NCBI RefSeq assembly: GCF_900142465.1
Contig: NZ_FRAX01000005.1
Span: 62,001 to 126,000 of the forward strand
DNA: 64,000 bases
Direction: 5' to 3'
DNA from: Fibrobacter sp. UWH6
Lineage (GTDB): Bacteria > Fibrobacterota > Fibrobacteria > Fibrobacterales > Fibrobacteraceae
In this document: piece by piece, positions 34,420 to 44,142 of the stretch
How positions within the stretch are numbered: position 1 is the first letter of the stretch
Layout of the letters: every line of letters begins with the position of its first letter
Notes under the pieces: model-generated
Database searches by the model: none
Seen by the model: the letters and a program-made list of their open reading frames with translations, nothing else
Told to the model about the DNA's origin: nothing
Made by a program: the position numbers and the translations under genes

Positions 34420-34893
34420 ATGGCTGAAAGAATAACTGCAAAACAGTATTTCAAGCGCTACTTGAAGCGCTGCATTACGGGTCCCTGGAGTCTGATGTGC
34501 GGTTTGTCCGTTACCCTCAAGTACTTCTTCAACCCCAAGCGTATTGTTACGGAACAGTACCCCGAAAACCGCAAGACTTTGAAGATGCACGAACGTTACC
34601 GCGGCCGTCTCCAGATGGTTGAAGACGCCGAAGGAAACAACCACTGCACCGCTTGCGGCATGTGCGAACGTGCCTGCCCCAACGCAAGCATCAACGTTCT
34701 TCCCACGAAGAACATCGCCGGCAAGAAAGTGCTGGGCCGTTACGTCTATCATTTTGCCAGCTGCACCCAGTGCGGTCTCTGCGTAGAAGCCTGCCCCTTT
34801 GGCGCAATCCGCATGTGCCAGGAATTTGAAGTGGCTACCACAGACCCCAGCACGCTGGAAATGATCTTGAACAAGAAGGAGGGACAAGGTTAA
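34420..34893 (+). CDS. nuoI: NADH-quinone oxidoreductase subunit I
   Basis: 157-aa peripheral Fe-S subunit carrying clusters N6a and N6b. Two complete 4Fe-4S motifs are present: CTACGMCERACPNAS and CTQCGLCVEACPFGA. An amphipathic N-terminal helix region would dock it on the membrane arm. The stop codon overlaps the nuoJ start in TAATG. Confidence 0.95.
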   Translation: MAERITAKQYFKRYLKRCITGPWSLMCGLSVTLKYFFNPKRIVTEQYPENRKTLKMHERYRGRLQMVEDAEGNNHCTACGMCERACPNASINVLPTKNIAGKKVLGRYVYHFASCTQCGLCVEACPFGAIRMCQEFEVATTDPSTLEMILNKKEGQG

Positions 34894-35489
34894 TGCCTAA
34901 CATTTCCCAGATACTTCCTGCACTGTCTCAGGCCTTCCCCCTCGGCGGCATGGACATTGCATTCTATGTGGTTGCAGCCATCATGCTGTTTACCGCACTG
35001 TTGACTGTTGCCGTACGAAACATACTGCAAAGTGCCGTATTCCTCATTTTCTCCTTTGTGGGTACAGCAATCCTTTACATGTTGCTCCATGCGGAATTCA
35101 TCGCCTTGGCCCAGATCATGGTTTACGTGGGCGGCGTGGTGATTTTCGTCGTATTCACCATCTTGCTTACAAGCCACTTGGGAGAAGATTCCTTCAAGGC
35201 TAAGATGCCTCGCACCTTTGCGGCATTCGCACTGGCTATCGCCTTTGTTGCCGTAATGGTCAAGATGATCTTGCCTGTTAAGGAACTGACAGTTTCTACG
35301 CCTAGCGCACCCGAAGGATTCGCTTCGCTGAACGCCTTTGCCTTACGGCTTTTGAGTTACGGCGCAGACGGATTCGTCATACCTTTTGAAGTTGTAAGCA
35401 TTTTACTCTTGATGACCTTGATCTGTTCCATCACCATAGCTCGCAAGGGCAAGGAAGACATGAAGGGAAACAAGGAGGTTCAAAAATGA
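34893..35489 (+). CDS. nuoJ: NADH-quinone oxidoreductase subunit J
   Basis: 198-aa membrane subunit with five hydrophobic segments and the typical MVYVGGVVIFVVF motif in the third. Overlaps nuoI by one base and nuoK by four. Confidence 0.93.
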   Translation: MPNISQILPALSQAFPLGGMDIAFYVVAAIMLFTALLTVAVRNILQSAVFLIFSFVGTAILYMLLHAEFIALAQIMVYVGGVVIFVVFTILLTSHLGEDSFKAKMPRTFAAFALAIAFVAVMVKMILPVKELTVSTPSAPEGFASLNAFALRLLSYGADGFVIPFEVVSILLLMTLICSITIARKGKEDMKGNKEVQK

Positions 35490-35791
35490 CTTTGATGAAC
35501 TGCCTAATCCTCGCATTTTTGCTGTTTGGCATTGGCGTCTGGGGCCTTATGCACCGTCGTCACCTGGTGGGTATGCTGATTTCCATTGAACTCATGCTCA
35601 ACGCAGCAAACATCAACTTTATCTCGTTCGCCTATTTCACAGCTAGTGACGCTACGGCGGGCGCCCTGTTTAGCATTTTCGTCATTGCCGTAACGGCCTG
35701 CGAAATGGCAATCGCCCTTGCCATTGTAGTCAGTATGTATCGCCGCTACAAGAGTCTTGACGTTGAACAGTTGAGGGACCTCCATGATTAA
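35486..35791 (+). CDS. nuoK: NADH-quinone oxidoreductase subunit K
   Basis: 101-aa subunit with three membrane helices. The conserved buried glutamates are visible in LISIELMLNAANINF and AVTACEMAIALAIV; they belong to the proton path. Overlaps the neighbours on both sides (ATGA; 8 bases). Confidence 0.95.
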   Translation: MTLMNCLILAFLLFGIGVWGLMHRRHLVGMLISIELMLNAANINFISFAYFTASDATAGALFSIFVIAVTACEMAIALAIVVSMYRRYKSLDVEQLRDLHD

Positions 35792-37739
35792 CGACGTTTC
35801 CATCAGCTATCTTATCTTCTTGATGCCGCTTCTCACTTTTGTGGTAAACGGTCTCTTCCTGGGACGTAAATCAGCCAAGGGTGCAGCAATCTTTGCAATT
35901 ATCTGCAACGGCATCGCATTCGCTTCGGCTCTGTCCCTGGCCATAAGCTACTTCAGTTCCGGATACGCTCCCCAGAAGGCAATTCTTTTCGAGCTTCCGT
36001 TCCTGAAGTTTGCAGAAACCTTCGTGGCCAACATAGGCCTTCTGGTAGACCCTCTCAGCATCATGATGCTGGTGGTGGTTACCTTTATCGCCTTCATGGT
36101 CAATATCTACAGCGTAGGCTATATGCGTGGCGACCGCGCCGAAGGACGTTTCTTCGCGCTGCTTTCGCTGTTCAGCTTTAGCATGCTGGGCCTGGTTGCC
36201 GCCACCAACCTATTCCAGATGTTCATCTTCTGGGAACTGGTGGGTGTATCAAGCTACCTTCTGATCGGTTTCTGGTATCACAAGCCTTCTGCAGTAAGCG
36301 CCTCCAAGCAGGCCTTCATCCTCACCCGCTTCGCTGACAGTTTCTTCCTGTTCGGCATCGTGTTGGTCAGCTATGTTCTGCAGACCTTTGACTTCGCCAA
36401 CATCAACAGCATTTCCCTCATTGCATTCAAGAAGCAGGTCATAAACCTGGGCATCATGAGCATTTCCCAGGCAGACGCCCTGATTCTTGGTTCCATCATG
36501 ATCTTTACTGGTGGCTGGGGCAAGTCTGCCATGTTCCCCATGCACATCTGGCTGCCCAATGCCATGGAAGGTCCGACCCCGGTATCCTCCATCATCCATA
36601 GTGCAACCATGGTGGTGGCAGGTGTCTATCTGGTAGCACGTCTGTTCCCCTTCTTCGCCGCCTGCGGCGATGCACTTACCTTGATTATGTGGGTTGGCGC
36701 ATTCACTATGGTATTTGCCGCTGTAATCGCCTGCACCCAGAAGGATATCAAGCGTATCCTCGCCTACTCTACCCTGAGTCAGCTGGGCTATATGATGTTC
36801 TCTCTCGGAGCCTGTAAGATTGGCGATGCCGTCATCGTAACCGGTTGGACAGCCTCCACCTTCCATATCTTTACTCACGCCTTCTTCAAGTGCAGTTTGT
36901 TCCTGATTGCTGGTAGCTTGATTCATCAAGTTCATACCAATGATCTGGATGCCATGGGAGGTCTCCGCAAGAAGATGCCCATCACCTACATCTGCGCCCT
37001 GATTTCCATTTTGGCCATTTCCGGTATTCCGCCCTTCTCCGGTTTCTTCTCCAAGGACGAAATCATTCTGGCGGCATTCCAGGGTCATCATTATGTAGTG
37101 TTCGGTTTGGCCTTGCTCACCAGCGGTCTCACCACCTTCTACATGTTCCGCCTGTTCTTCCTGGCATTCCACGGTAAGCCCCGTTGCCACTCCGTTGCAG
37201 AAGGCCACGTTCACGAAGACTTCGCCATGACCTTGCCTATCGCAATCCTTGCAATCCCTGCTCTGGCTAGCGGTTTTGCAGCAAAGGGTCTGTTCGAACA
37301 TTTCTTTGTGCCGGGCAAGCTCCGTGTTCCTCAACTGGTCTTACTCCCCGAGGCTCATTGGATTCCTGTTGTCGCCATTGGCGTTGCTGTTCTCGCCCTG
37401 TTGATTGCCTGGTTCCTTTATGCAAGTCCCAAGGCTAAAATTGAACGGGCCCTGGATGACACCAACCGCTGCGGAATCTACAAGACCATCTATCACAAGT
37501 TCTACTTCGACGAAATGTATTACTGCGTCGTCCGCCAGTTCGTCATTGGTGGCATCGCAAAAATCGCTCGTGGAATTCAGGACGTGGTTATCGAAGGTCT
37601 GGTCGCATTCGCCGTCTGGTTCGTACACAAGTTGGGAAATCTGGTTCGTACCGCCCAGAGCGGCAACCTGACTTTCTACGTGGGCACACTGATCGTGGGC
37701 ATTATCATTTGGCGTTTCATCGGGAATCTCCCCTTCTAA
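35784..37739 (+). CDS. nuoL: NADH-quinone oxidoreductase subunit L
   Basis: 651-aa antiporter-like proton-pumping subunit. The core motifs FWELVGVSSYLLIGFWY, GGWGKSAMFPMHIWLPNAMEGPTPVSS and THAFFKCSLFLIAGS are all present and contain the essential Glu and Lys residues. The C-terminal extension (after about 480) supplies the lateral helix and the last membrane segment. Length is normal. Confidence 0.95.
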   Translation: MINDVSISYLIFLMPLLTFVVNGLFLGRKSAKGAAIFAIICNGIAFASALSLAISYFSSGYAPQKAILFELPFLKFAETFVANIGLLVDPLSIMMLVVVTFIAFMVNIYSVGYMRGDRAEGRFFALLSLFSFSMLGLVAATNLFQMFIFWELVGVSSYLLIGFWYHKPSAVSASKQAFILTRFADSFFLFGIVLVSYVLQTFDFANINSISLIAFKKQVINLGIMSISQADALILGSIMIFTGGWGKSAMFPMHIWLPNAMEGPTPVSSIIHSATMVVAGVYLVARLFPFFAACGDALTLIMWVGAFTMVFAAVIACTQKDIKRILAYSTLSQLGYMMFSLGACKIGDAVIVTGWTASTFHIFTHAFFKCSLFLIAGSLIHQVHTNDLDAMGGLRKKMPITYICALISILAISGIPPFSGFFSKDEIILAAFQGHHYVVFGLALLTSGLTTFYMFRLFFLAFHGKPRCHSVAEGHVHEDFAMTLPIAILAIPALASGFAAKGLFEHFFVPGKLRVPQLVLLPEAHWIPVVAIGVAVLALLIAWFLYASPKAKIERALDDTNRCGIYKTIYHKFYFDEMYYCVVRQFVIGGIAKIARGIQDVVIEGLVAFAVWFVHKLGNLVRTAQSGNLTFYVGTLIVGIIIWRFIGNLPF

Positions 37740-37751
37740 GCAGGTTTAAGC

Positions 37752-39293
37752 ATGGATACTTTACTTTTTAACCTGATTTGGCTTGTTCCCCTTTTCACAG
37801 TTCTTGTCTGTGCTCCGATTCCTTCGGCAAAGGCAAAACTGATCAAGGGCATCCACGGCACCTCCGCCACGCTGGTGTTGTTGCTGGTGGGTTATCTGAC
37901 CTATCGTCTCTATATGCTGAGCGGCACCCCCGCCAATGAAGCAACGGCTCCGCTCCTGCTTCAGTTTTTCACGGACATTCCCTGGATAACAGCCTTCAAC
38001 GCCCACTATATGGTTGGCGCCGACGGTCTGAATATGTTCCTGCTGTTGCTCACCGCTGTCATCGTATGGGCCGGTGTATTTGTCAGCTGGGAAATCAAGG
38101 GCAACCAGAAGGTGTTCTTCGCCTTGATCCAGATGCTGGCCACCAGCGTCTACGGCGTGTTCATGAGCATGGACCTGGTTCTGTTCTTCGTGTTCTACGA
38201 AATGGAAGCCCTGTGCATGTATCTGATGATCGCAGGTTATGGTTCCGGTCGCAAGGATTACGGTGGTAAGAAACTGACCCTTACCCTTGCATTCGGTTCC
38301 TCCATGATTCTGGCAACGCTGTTCGGTCTCTACTTCGAAAGCGGAATCAATAGCTGGAGCATCATGGAACTTTCCAAGATTACGATTCCTATGGATTTCC
38401 AGATGTGGGCCTTCCCCCTCATGTTCATGGGTTTCGCCGTCAGTTCCTCTTTGTTCCCCTTCCACTTCTGGAGTCCCGACGGCCACGCCAGCGCACCTAC
38501 CGCGGTTTCTATGCTTGCTGCAGGCGTCATGATGAAGATGGGTGCCTACGGTTGCCTTCGCATCGCCATGTTCCTGATGCCCGAAGCCGCCAAGATTTGG
38601 CTCCCGTGGGTTGTTGCCTTCCTGATTTTCAACGTGGTTCTTGGGCCTTTCATCGCCCTCCGCCACAAGGATCTGAAGTACATTACCGCCTACAGTTCCA
38701 TTAGCCATCTGGGTCTTATCTTCCTGGGCCTTGCCGCCATCACTCCCGTGGGTCTCCGCGGTGCAGCCCTCCAGATGATTTCCCATGGTTTCCTGACAGG
38801 TCTGTTCTTCGCCACTATCGGTATGATTTACGAACGCACTCACACCCGCGACATCACCCAGATGGGCGGCATCATGCGTAAGATGCCCTTCCTGGGCGTG
38901 GGTTTCGTAATCGCCGGTTTTGCAGGTCTCGGCCTTCCGGGCTTTAGCGGATTTGTCGCCGAAAGCACCATCTTTATTGGAGCTTTTGCCCAGGAATCTA
39001 CCCTCACCCGCATCGTGACCATCCTTGCAATCCTCTCCATTACAACCACTGCAGTGTACATTCTACAGACCGCAAACCGTATGCTTCACGGCAATATGCC
39101 CGCCAAGTACGAAACCCTTACCGACGGATGCTTCCGCGAAAAGCTGGTTATCATCGTTCTGGTGGCATGCCTCCTGCTGATCGGTATTTTCCCGGGTTGG
39201 ATTTCAAACATGCTGGACCAGAGCATCGCCCCCATCTTTGCAAAGATCTCTGCAGCAGCTTCTAGCGCATCCACCGCAGGAATTGGAGGTTAA
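37752..39293 (+). CDS. nuoM: NADH-quinone oxidoreductase subunit M
   Basis: 513-aa antiporter-like proton-pumping subunit with about 14 hydrophobic segments. Motifs include FFVFYEMEALCMYLMI, FPFHFWSPDGHASAPTAVS and YSSISHLGLIFLG, with the expected Glu, Lys and His residues. Length is normal for the subunit. It starts 12 bases after nuoL and its stop lies one base before the nuoN start. Confidence 0.95.
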   Translation: MDTLLFNLIWLVPLFTVLVCAPIPSAKAKLIKGIHGTSATLVLLLVGYLTYRLYMLSGTPANEATAPLLLQFFTDIPWITAFNAHYMVGADGLNMFLLLLTAVIVWAGVFVSWEIKGNQKVFFALIQMLATSVYGVFMSMDLVLFFVFYEMEALCMYLMIAGYGSGRKDYGGKKLTLTLAFGSSMILATLFGLYFESGINSWSIMELSKITIPMDFQMWAFPLMFMGFAVSSSLFPFHFWSPDGHASAPTAVSMLAAGVMMKMGAYGCLRIAMFLMPEAAKIWLPWVVAFLIFNVVLGPFIALRHKDLKYITAYSSISHLGLIFLGLAAITPVGLRGAALQMISHGFLTGLFFATIGMIYERTHTRDITQMGGIMRKMPFLGVGFVIAGFAGLGLPGFSGFVAESTIFIGAFAQESTLTRIVTILAILSITTTAVYILQTANRMLHGNMPAKYETLTDGCFREKLVIIVLVACLLLIGIFPGWISNMLDQSIAPIFAKISAAASSASTAGIGG

Positions 39294-39294
39294 C

Positions 39295-40722
39295 ATGACT
39301 TACATTCCGAATTACGTTATTCCCGACTTGTTGCTTTTGCTGCTCCCCTTCCTCGTCATCGGTAGCAGACTGTTCGTCAATGAAAATTCCAAGATTCCCT
39401 GGCGCGTTGCCAACATCGGCCTGGTTCTGATTTTCATCCTGCTGAACACCATCCCCCTGGCAAGCGCAAAGTTCTTCATCAGCAACTGGCGTGTGGATGA
39501 TTTCGGCACCCTCATGCGTGAAGTACTGGTACTCAGCGCCATTCTCGGGGTATGGCTTTCCAAGGATTACTTCGATCATGGTGGAGACGGCAAACCGGCC
39601 ATGCGCCAGCTGGCTGAGTTCATTGGAACCATCGTCTTTGCCACTTTCGGTGGAATCACGGTTATTTCCGCCAGCGACTTGCTCACATTCTTCCTGGGTC
39701 TCGAAATCGCAACCATCCCCATGTATGCCTTGACCGCATGGAATAAACGCGACCAGTTCGGATCCGAAGCCGCAACCAAGTACATCCTGATGGGTTCCGT
39801 GGCAACAGCCTTTGAACTCTTCGGATTCAGCTACTTGTACGGTTTTGCAGGAAACATCCGCTTTGACGCCATCCAGAGCGCAGCAAGCACACCCAACGCA
39901 TTGCTTTGGATCGCCGTGCTGTTCCTATTCTGCGGCATCGGCTTCAAGCTGACCCTGTTCCCCTTCTACACCTGGGCCCCCGATGTTTACGAAGGCGCCC
40001 CCACCCCCGTTACCGCGGTGCTTTCCGTAACCTCCAAGGCAACAGCAATCGCATTCCTGGTGGTGCTGGTGTATGGCCCCCTGGCTCCGATCCGCGAACA
40101 GATTGCCCCCCTCATCGCCCTGCTTGCAGGAATCACCCTGTTTGTAGGAAACCTGGGAGCCCTAAAGCAGACTCGCCTCCGTCGCTTCATGGCATACAGT
40201 TCCATCGCCCAGGCCGGTTACATCATGGTCGCCTTGCTGGGTAACGGAGAATTGGCAAAGACAGCCATCATCTACTACCTGTTTGTCTACACCGTCGCAA
40301 ACTACCTGGCATTCTTCGTTTTCGCCATCATCGGACACTACCGCGAAGAAAACTTCGACAGCCTCCGCGGTCTCTCCAAGCAGAATACCCCCCTGGCGGT
40401 AGCCCTGGCAGTAGCCATGTTTAGCCTGGCAGGCATTCCTCCCCTTGCAGGTTTCTTCGGCAAGTTCCACCTGTTCTTTAGCGGTGCATCTACCGGCCAT
40501 TATGGCATTGTAGTGTTCGCCGTTTTGAACAACGTTCTTGCTTTGTTCTACTACCTGCAGGTCATCAAGAGTGCCTGGGCAGATGAAGCCGACGATAACC
40601 TGAGCCCCCTCCGTATGACCAAGCGTCAGCGCTGGGTGATCATCGCCCTGACAGCGACCGTAATCCTCATTGGTGTGTTGCCCTTCATCAGTAATAATGT
40701 GTTCGCAGGTTTTACATTCTAA
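39295..40722 (+). CDS. nuoN: NADH-quinone oxidoreductase subunit N
   Basis: 475-aa antiporter-like proton-pumping subunit. The start at ATG 39295 (MTYIPNYVIPDLLL) has GGAGGT just upstream; the frame continues 19 codons further, but those overlap nuoM. Motifs: FFLGLEIATIPMYALTAW, FKLTLFPFYTWAPDVYEGAPTP and YSSIAQAGYIMVA. It closes the cluster, followed by a terminator. No nuoE, F or G genes are found anywhere between 30493 and 40723. Confidence 0.95.
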   Translation: MTYIPNYVIPDLLLLLLPFLVIGSRLFVNENSKIPWRVANIGLVLIFILLNTIPLASAKFFISNWRVDDFGTLMREVLVLSAILGVWLSKDYFDHGGDGKPAMRQLAEFIGTIVFATFGGITVISASDLLTFFLGLEIATIPMYALTAWNKRDQFGSEAATKYILMGSVATAFELFGFSYLYGFAGNIRFDAIQSAASTPNALLWIAVLFLFCGIGFKLTLFPFYTWAPDVYEGAPTPVTAVLSVTSKATAIAFLVVLVYGPLAPIREQIAPLIALLAGITLFVGNLGALKQTRLRRFMAYSSIAQAGYIMVALLGNGELAKTAIIYYLFVYTVANYLAFFVFAIIGHYREENFDSLRGLSKQNTPLAVALAVAMFSLAGIPPLAGFFGKFHLFFSGASTGHYGIVVFAVLNNVLALFYYLQVIKSAWADEADDNLSPLRMTKRQRWVIIALTATVILIGVLPFISNNVFAGFTF

Positions 40723-40742
40723 CCTGAAAAGAGAACATGATG

Positions 40743-40776
40743 AAAAGGCTCCTAGAAAATCTAGGGGCCTTTTTCT
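40743..40776 (+). terminator. Intrinsic terminator of the nuo operon
   Basis: AAAAGGCTCCTAG and CTAGGGGCCTTTTT pair around an AAAAT loop, 20 bases after the nuoN stop. Confidence 0.88.
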
Positions 40777-40923
40777 TGGTTCGTTTTTTTATTTCGCAGT
40801 CAAAACGTTCAAACACTATGAACAGTTGTAAACACTTTCGTCGCTTTCCTTATGGTCTGCGGTTTTAAAAATGCTATTTTTATTTTCGAAAAAATTTTAA
40901 CCCTCCATTCAATGGAAATCTAT

Positions 40924-43900
40924 ATGAGCACTAAAGAATACCTTGCCGGCGCCAAGATGGCCGGTTCCGTCCAGAAGCTTATGACCCCGGGTCTCGCCGT
41001 GGAATTCATCCAGCCCTGGTATACCCCGCTTTCTACCACTCCGTCTACCACCGGTATCGCAGTGGGCGGCATTGGTTCCACCTTTACTGCAACTCCCGCA
41101 GGCACCACTCCCGTAATGAACGTGATGCCGGGTGTTCAGGTTCGCACCGAAAAGGCTTCCGACCTCCGCTTCAACAACTTCTTCTTCCGTGAAGCAGTCA
41201 TCAGCGACAAGGCTGCTCTGGCCATCCACAACTTTGCAGCATTCACCACCTACCTGGGCAAGTTCGCCCTGGTTGACGCCAAGGGTGCAGCCCTCTTCAC
41301 CGCAGCCGACCTGGCCGACCAGAAGAAGGCTGAATCCAAGCTGAACAAGATTCTTTCTGACAAGGAATTCCTGAACAACAACTCCGCCGCTTTCGAACGC
41401 TGGCACATCCAATGGAGCGACCGCACCGCTGCAATTCTTTCCAAGAAGGGCGCAAAGGTTGAAGAAGTAAACCGTGCCGTTGTCATTGATTTCTTCGATG
41501 GCGTTGTTGGCGAAAAGATCGCTCGTCAGGGCGCATTGACTGCCGCATGGGCAGACGATACCACTTTCCTGGGTCAGGAAGGTTACGATGCATCCAAGAT
41601 GCAGTACACCGCACTCTACCCCGTTAGCGAAACCAAGTACGAAGGCAAGGGCGTCCAGATTACCAAGACCCAGTCTAGCTACGTGACTCCGGGTGATGAA
41701 CGCCTCTCCAGCCTGCCGGTTAGCGCAACCGTGTTCACTCTGGAAAACACCACCAAGGAAACTCGTGAAGTGACTTTGGTCCAGGTGCAGGACAGCCTCT
41801 GCGGCTACTATGCCCGTAAGGATCGTCAGGGTGTTCAGGACTCCAGCTTCGTCCTGGTTCCCATGGCCAAGAATCCCAAGGCAGTTCAGTTCGACAAGGA
41901 AGTTGCCGATGGTCGCCAGGTTCGAGGTATCGAATTCTACAACGAAGAACAACAGCCCGCTAGCGATTTCAACGGCTGCATGGGCATCTCTGTGGCATGG
42001 AACAAGAAGGACAACCTGAACGTTTCCGTGAAGCCCATGTTCTATCAGGACGACGCAGCCGCTACCGTTAAGGCAGCACTCCAGAGCGGTCGTCTCTCCA
42101 ACACTTTCGTGAAGAACGTCTACAGCGGTCGTGAAACTATCGCAGGCGCCATCGCCGTGACCGTCGTTCTCAAGCCCAAGCAGAAGGTTTCCTTCCAGTT
42201 CAACACCGTTCTGGACTTCCCCGAAATCAAGCTTGTAAAGCTCACCAGCCAGAAGAAGTACACCGCCTTCTACCCCGAAGCATTCGGCCGCGTAGGCGCT
42301 ATCCTGGAAGAAGCCCTGGCAGCAGACAAGACTTTCGACGCACGTCTCAAGGCATTCGAAGCTCTGGTTCCCAAGGCCAAGGTCGCTAAGATCTACAAGG
42401 AAGCCAAGAAGCAGGTTGAATTCAAGAGCCTCGCCATCAACACCCTCAGCTTCCTGGCCGAAGCCACCGTTTGGGACAAGGACGATCGCTTCCTGGTTCG
42501 TGAATGTGCAGACTATCCGTTCTTCAACTCTCTGGACGTTTACTTCTACGGCAGCTTCAGCCTGCTGGCTCTCATGCCCCGCCTGGACGGCGTTGTGATG
42601 AAGCGTTTCGGTGACGCCATTCTCGCTGTTAACGAAAACCGCCGTCGTCATCACGAATACGTGAACCTGCCCTTCGCCGATCTTCCGGATCCGAAGCTGG
42701 AAGGCCCCCGCGCTGTTCGCGGCGCCGTGATTCATGACCTGGGTAGCCCCTTCGATGCAGAACCGGATGCCTACGACTGGCACAACGTGAAGGAATGGAA
42801 GGATCTGGCTCCCAAGTACGTTTTGATGGTACTCCGTCACTTCCACAAGACTCAGGACATGCAGTGTCTGGCCGACTGTAAGGAAGCTGTCTACGCCGCC
42901 ATGGAATATCTTGAAAAGATGGTGAATGAAGGCGAAAACTTCCCGCTGACCCACGGTACCGACGATACCTTCGACAACCTCAGCTCTCACGGTATTTCCG
43001 TTTACTGCGGTTCTCTCTGGATTGCTGGCCTCCGCGCAGCAGCAAAGATTGCAGAACTTTTGGGCGACAAGGAACAGGCTGCCAAGTGGAACGAAAAGTC
43101 CATCGCCGCCAACAAGGAATTCGACGAAGCCCTGTGGGACGAAAAGGGCGGTTACTACCACTTCTTCGTTACCCCCATGGAACTGAAGGACATCAATACC
43201 GAAAAGTATGCAGAACTTCGTGAAGCTGTCAAGGAATCCATTGAACTGCCCGAATGCCCCAAGGCTGGCGTTGCAGCAATCAATGCCTGGCTGAATTCTG
43301 GCGAAATTCCGTCTGACGTCGAACTTTCCAAGTCCGAACTCCGCGGCCTCAAGAAGGCATGGCTCACCGCTCAGTGCAAGGAAGCCTTCAACGCCTCTTG
43401 GGAAAAGAAGGTTGCTAACGATTGCGACGACGTTTTTGTTGACACCCTCCTGGCAGACACCTACCTGCGCATGCTGGACCTGAAGCCCATCTGCGATGCA
43501 AACAAGGCCAAGAAGAACCTCCTGAAGGTCTTCAACACCAACTACAAGGCAAACAGCCCGCTGATCGGTGCCGCAAACCTTGTTCACAAGGATGGCAGCC
43601 CGCTGGATGAATTCAACTTCCAGGCTCACGACGTTTGGATCGGTATTCAGTACAGCGTCATGACCGCTTGCATGATGCACGGCCTCGTGAAGGAAGCCGC
43701 TGACCTTGGCGATTCCATGACCCGTAACCTCTACGACGAAGCAAAGGTTCCCTTTGCAGCACCGGAAGGCTTTAACGGTTCTTGCCGCCTCCACGCTGCC
43801 GCCCTGGTCGCAAACTTCGGTTTGTCTCAGGCCGCTGCAGACAAGATGCACAAGGCTCTCCTCGCAAAGGGCGCTCTCCTCGCCGACTCTCGCATCAGCC

Positions 43901-44070
43901 CCAAGCTCCCCCGCAACGTGGCCGCCTTCACCAAGGCTTACGGCGCCATCGCCAAGGATGCAAAGGTTGGCGCAGAAAAGCTGTTCACCCTCATGCACAG
44001 CACCGCTCTGAAGTACACCGCCGGTAAGTACTTCCGTCCGGGCATGGTTTTCGCTCTGCTGTACAAGTAA
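40924..44070 (+). CDS. GH116-type glycoside hydrolase (beta-glucosidase/glucosylceramidase family), 1048 aa
   Basis: The C-terminal half matches family GH116 (GBA2-like, old DUF608): RECADYPFFNSLDVYFYGSFSLL, where the Glu aligns with the family nucleophile; VIHDLGSPFDAEPDAYDWHNVKEWKDL; THGTDDTFDNLSSHGISVYCGSLWIAG, where an Asp is the expected acid/base; and FNFQAHDVWIGIQYSV. The N-terminal half is the family's beta-sandwich (GIGSTFTATPAG). No signal peptide, so it should act in the cytoplasm, perhaps on cellodextrins or other imported glucosides. I start at ATG 40924 (MSTKEYLAG), with GGAA upstream; ATG 40912 and an upstream start at 40852 are possible. Codon bias is strong, suggesting high expression, which also leaves a long open frame on the other strand. 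Confidence 0.85.
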   Translation: MSTKEYLAGAKMAGSVQKLMTPGLAVEFIQPWYTPLSTTPSTTGIAVGGIGSTFTATPAGTTPVMNVMPGVQVRTEKASDLRFNNFFFREAVISDKAALAIHNFAAFTTYLGKFALVDAKGAALFTAADLADQKKAESKLNKILSDKEFLNNNSAAFERWHIQWSDRTAAILSKKGAKVEEVNRAVVIDFFDGVVGEKIARQGALTAAWADDTTFLGQEGYDASKMQYTALYPVSETKYEGKGVQITKTQSSYVTPGDERLSSLPVSATVFTLENTTKETREVTLVQVQDSLCGYYARKDRQGVQDSSFVLVPMAKNPKAVQFDKEVADGRQVRGIEFYNEEQQPASDFNGCMGISVAWNKKDNLNVSVKPMFYQDDAAATVKAALQSGRLSNTFVKNVYSGRETIAGAIAVTVVLKPKQKVSFQFNTVLDFPEIKLVKLTSQKKYTAFYPEAFGRVGAILEEALAADKTFDARLKAFEALVPKAKVAKIYKEAKKQVEFKSLAINTLSFLAEATVWDKDDRFLVRECADYPFFNSLDVYFYGSFSLLALMPRLDGVVMKRFGDAILAVNENRRRHHEYVNLPFADLPDPKLEGPRAVRGAVIHDLGSPFDAEPDAYDWHNVKEWKDLAPKYVLMVLRHFHKTQDMQCLADCKEAVYAAMEYLEKMVNEGENFPLTHGTDDTFDNLSSHGISVYCGSLWIAGLRAAAKIAELLGDKEQAAKWNEKSIAANKEFDEALWDEKGGYYHFFVTPMELKDINTEKYAELREAVKESIELPECPKAGVAAINAWLNSGEIPSDVELSKSELRGLKKAWLTAQCKEAFNASWEKKVANDCDDVFVDTLLADTYLRMLDLKPICDANKAKKNLLKVFNTNYKANSPLIGAANLVHKDGSPLDEFNFQAHDVWIGIQYSVMTACMMHGLVKEAADLGDSMTRNLYDEAKVPFAAPEGFNGSCRLHAAALVANFGLSQAAADKMHKALLAKGALLADSRISPKLPRNVAAFTKAYGAIAKDAKVGAEKLFTLMHSTALKYTAGKYFRPGMVFALLYK

Positions 44071-44099
44071 GAGTAAGCCCATTTTTCCTAAAGGAAATT

Positions 44100-44135
44100 C
44101 AAGAAGCGTCTGGTTTCAGGCGCTTCTTTTTTGTA
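44100..44135 (+). terminator. Intrinsic terminator of the GH116 gene
   Basis: AAGAAGCGTCTGG/CAGGCGCTTCTT stem with a short loop, then TTTTTTGT. Confidence 0.85.
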
Positions 44136-44142
44136 TAAAGAA

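Noticed and set aside
33205-34887. A 560-codon frame antisense to nuoH and nuoI
   Set aside because: His/Gln/Gly-rich composition typical of antisense shadows; the nuo genes on the other strand are certain.
40909-44082. A 1057-codon open frame antisense to the GH116 gene
   Set aside because: It mirrors the biased codon use of the real gene, has Cys/Gly/Val-rich sequence without domain motifs, and lacks a sensible start region.
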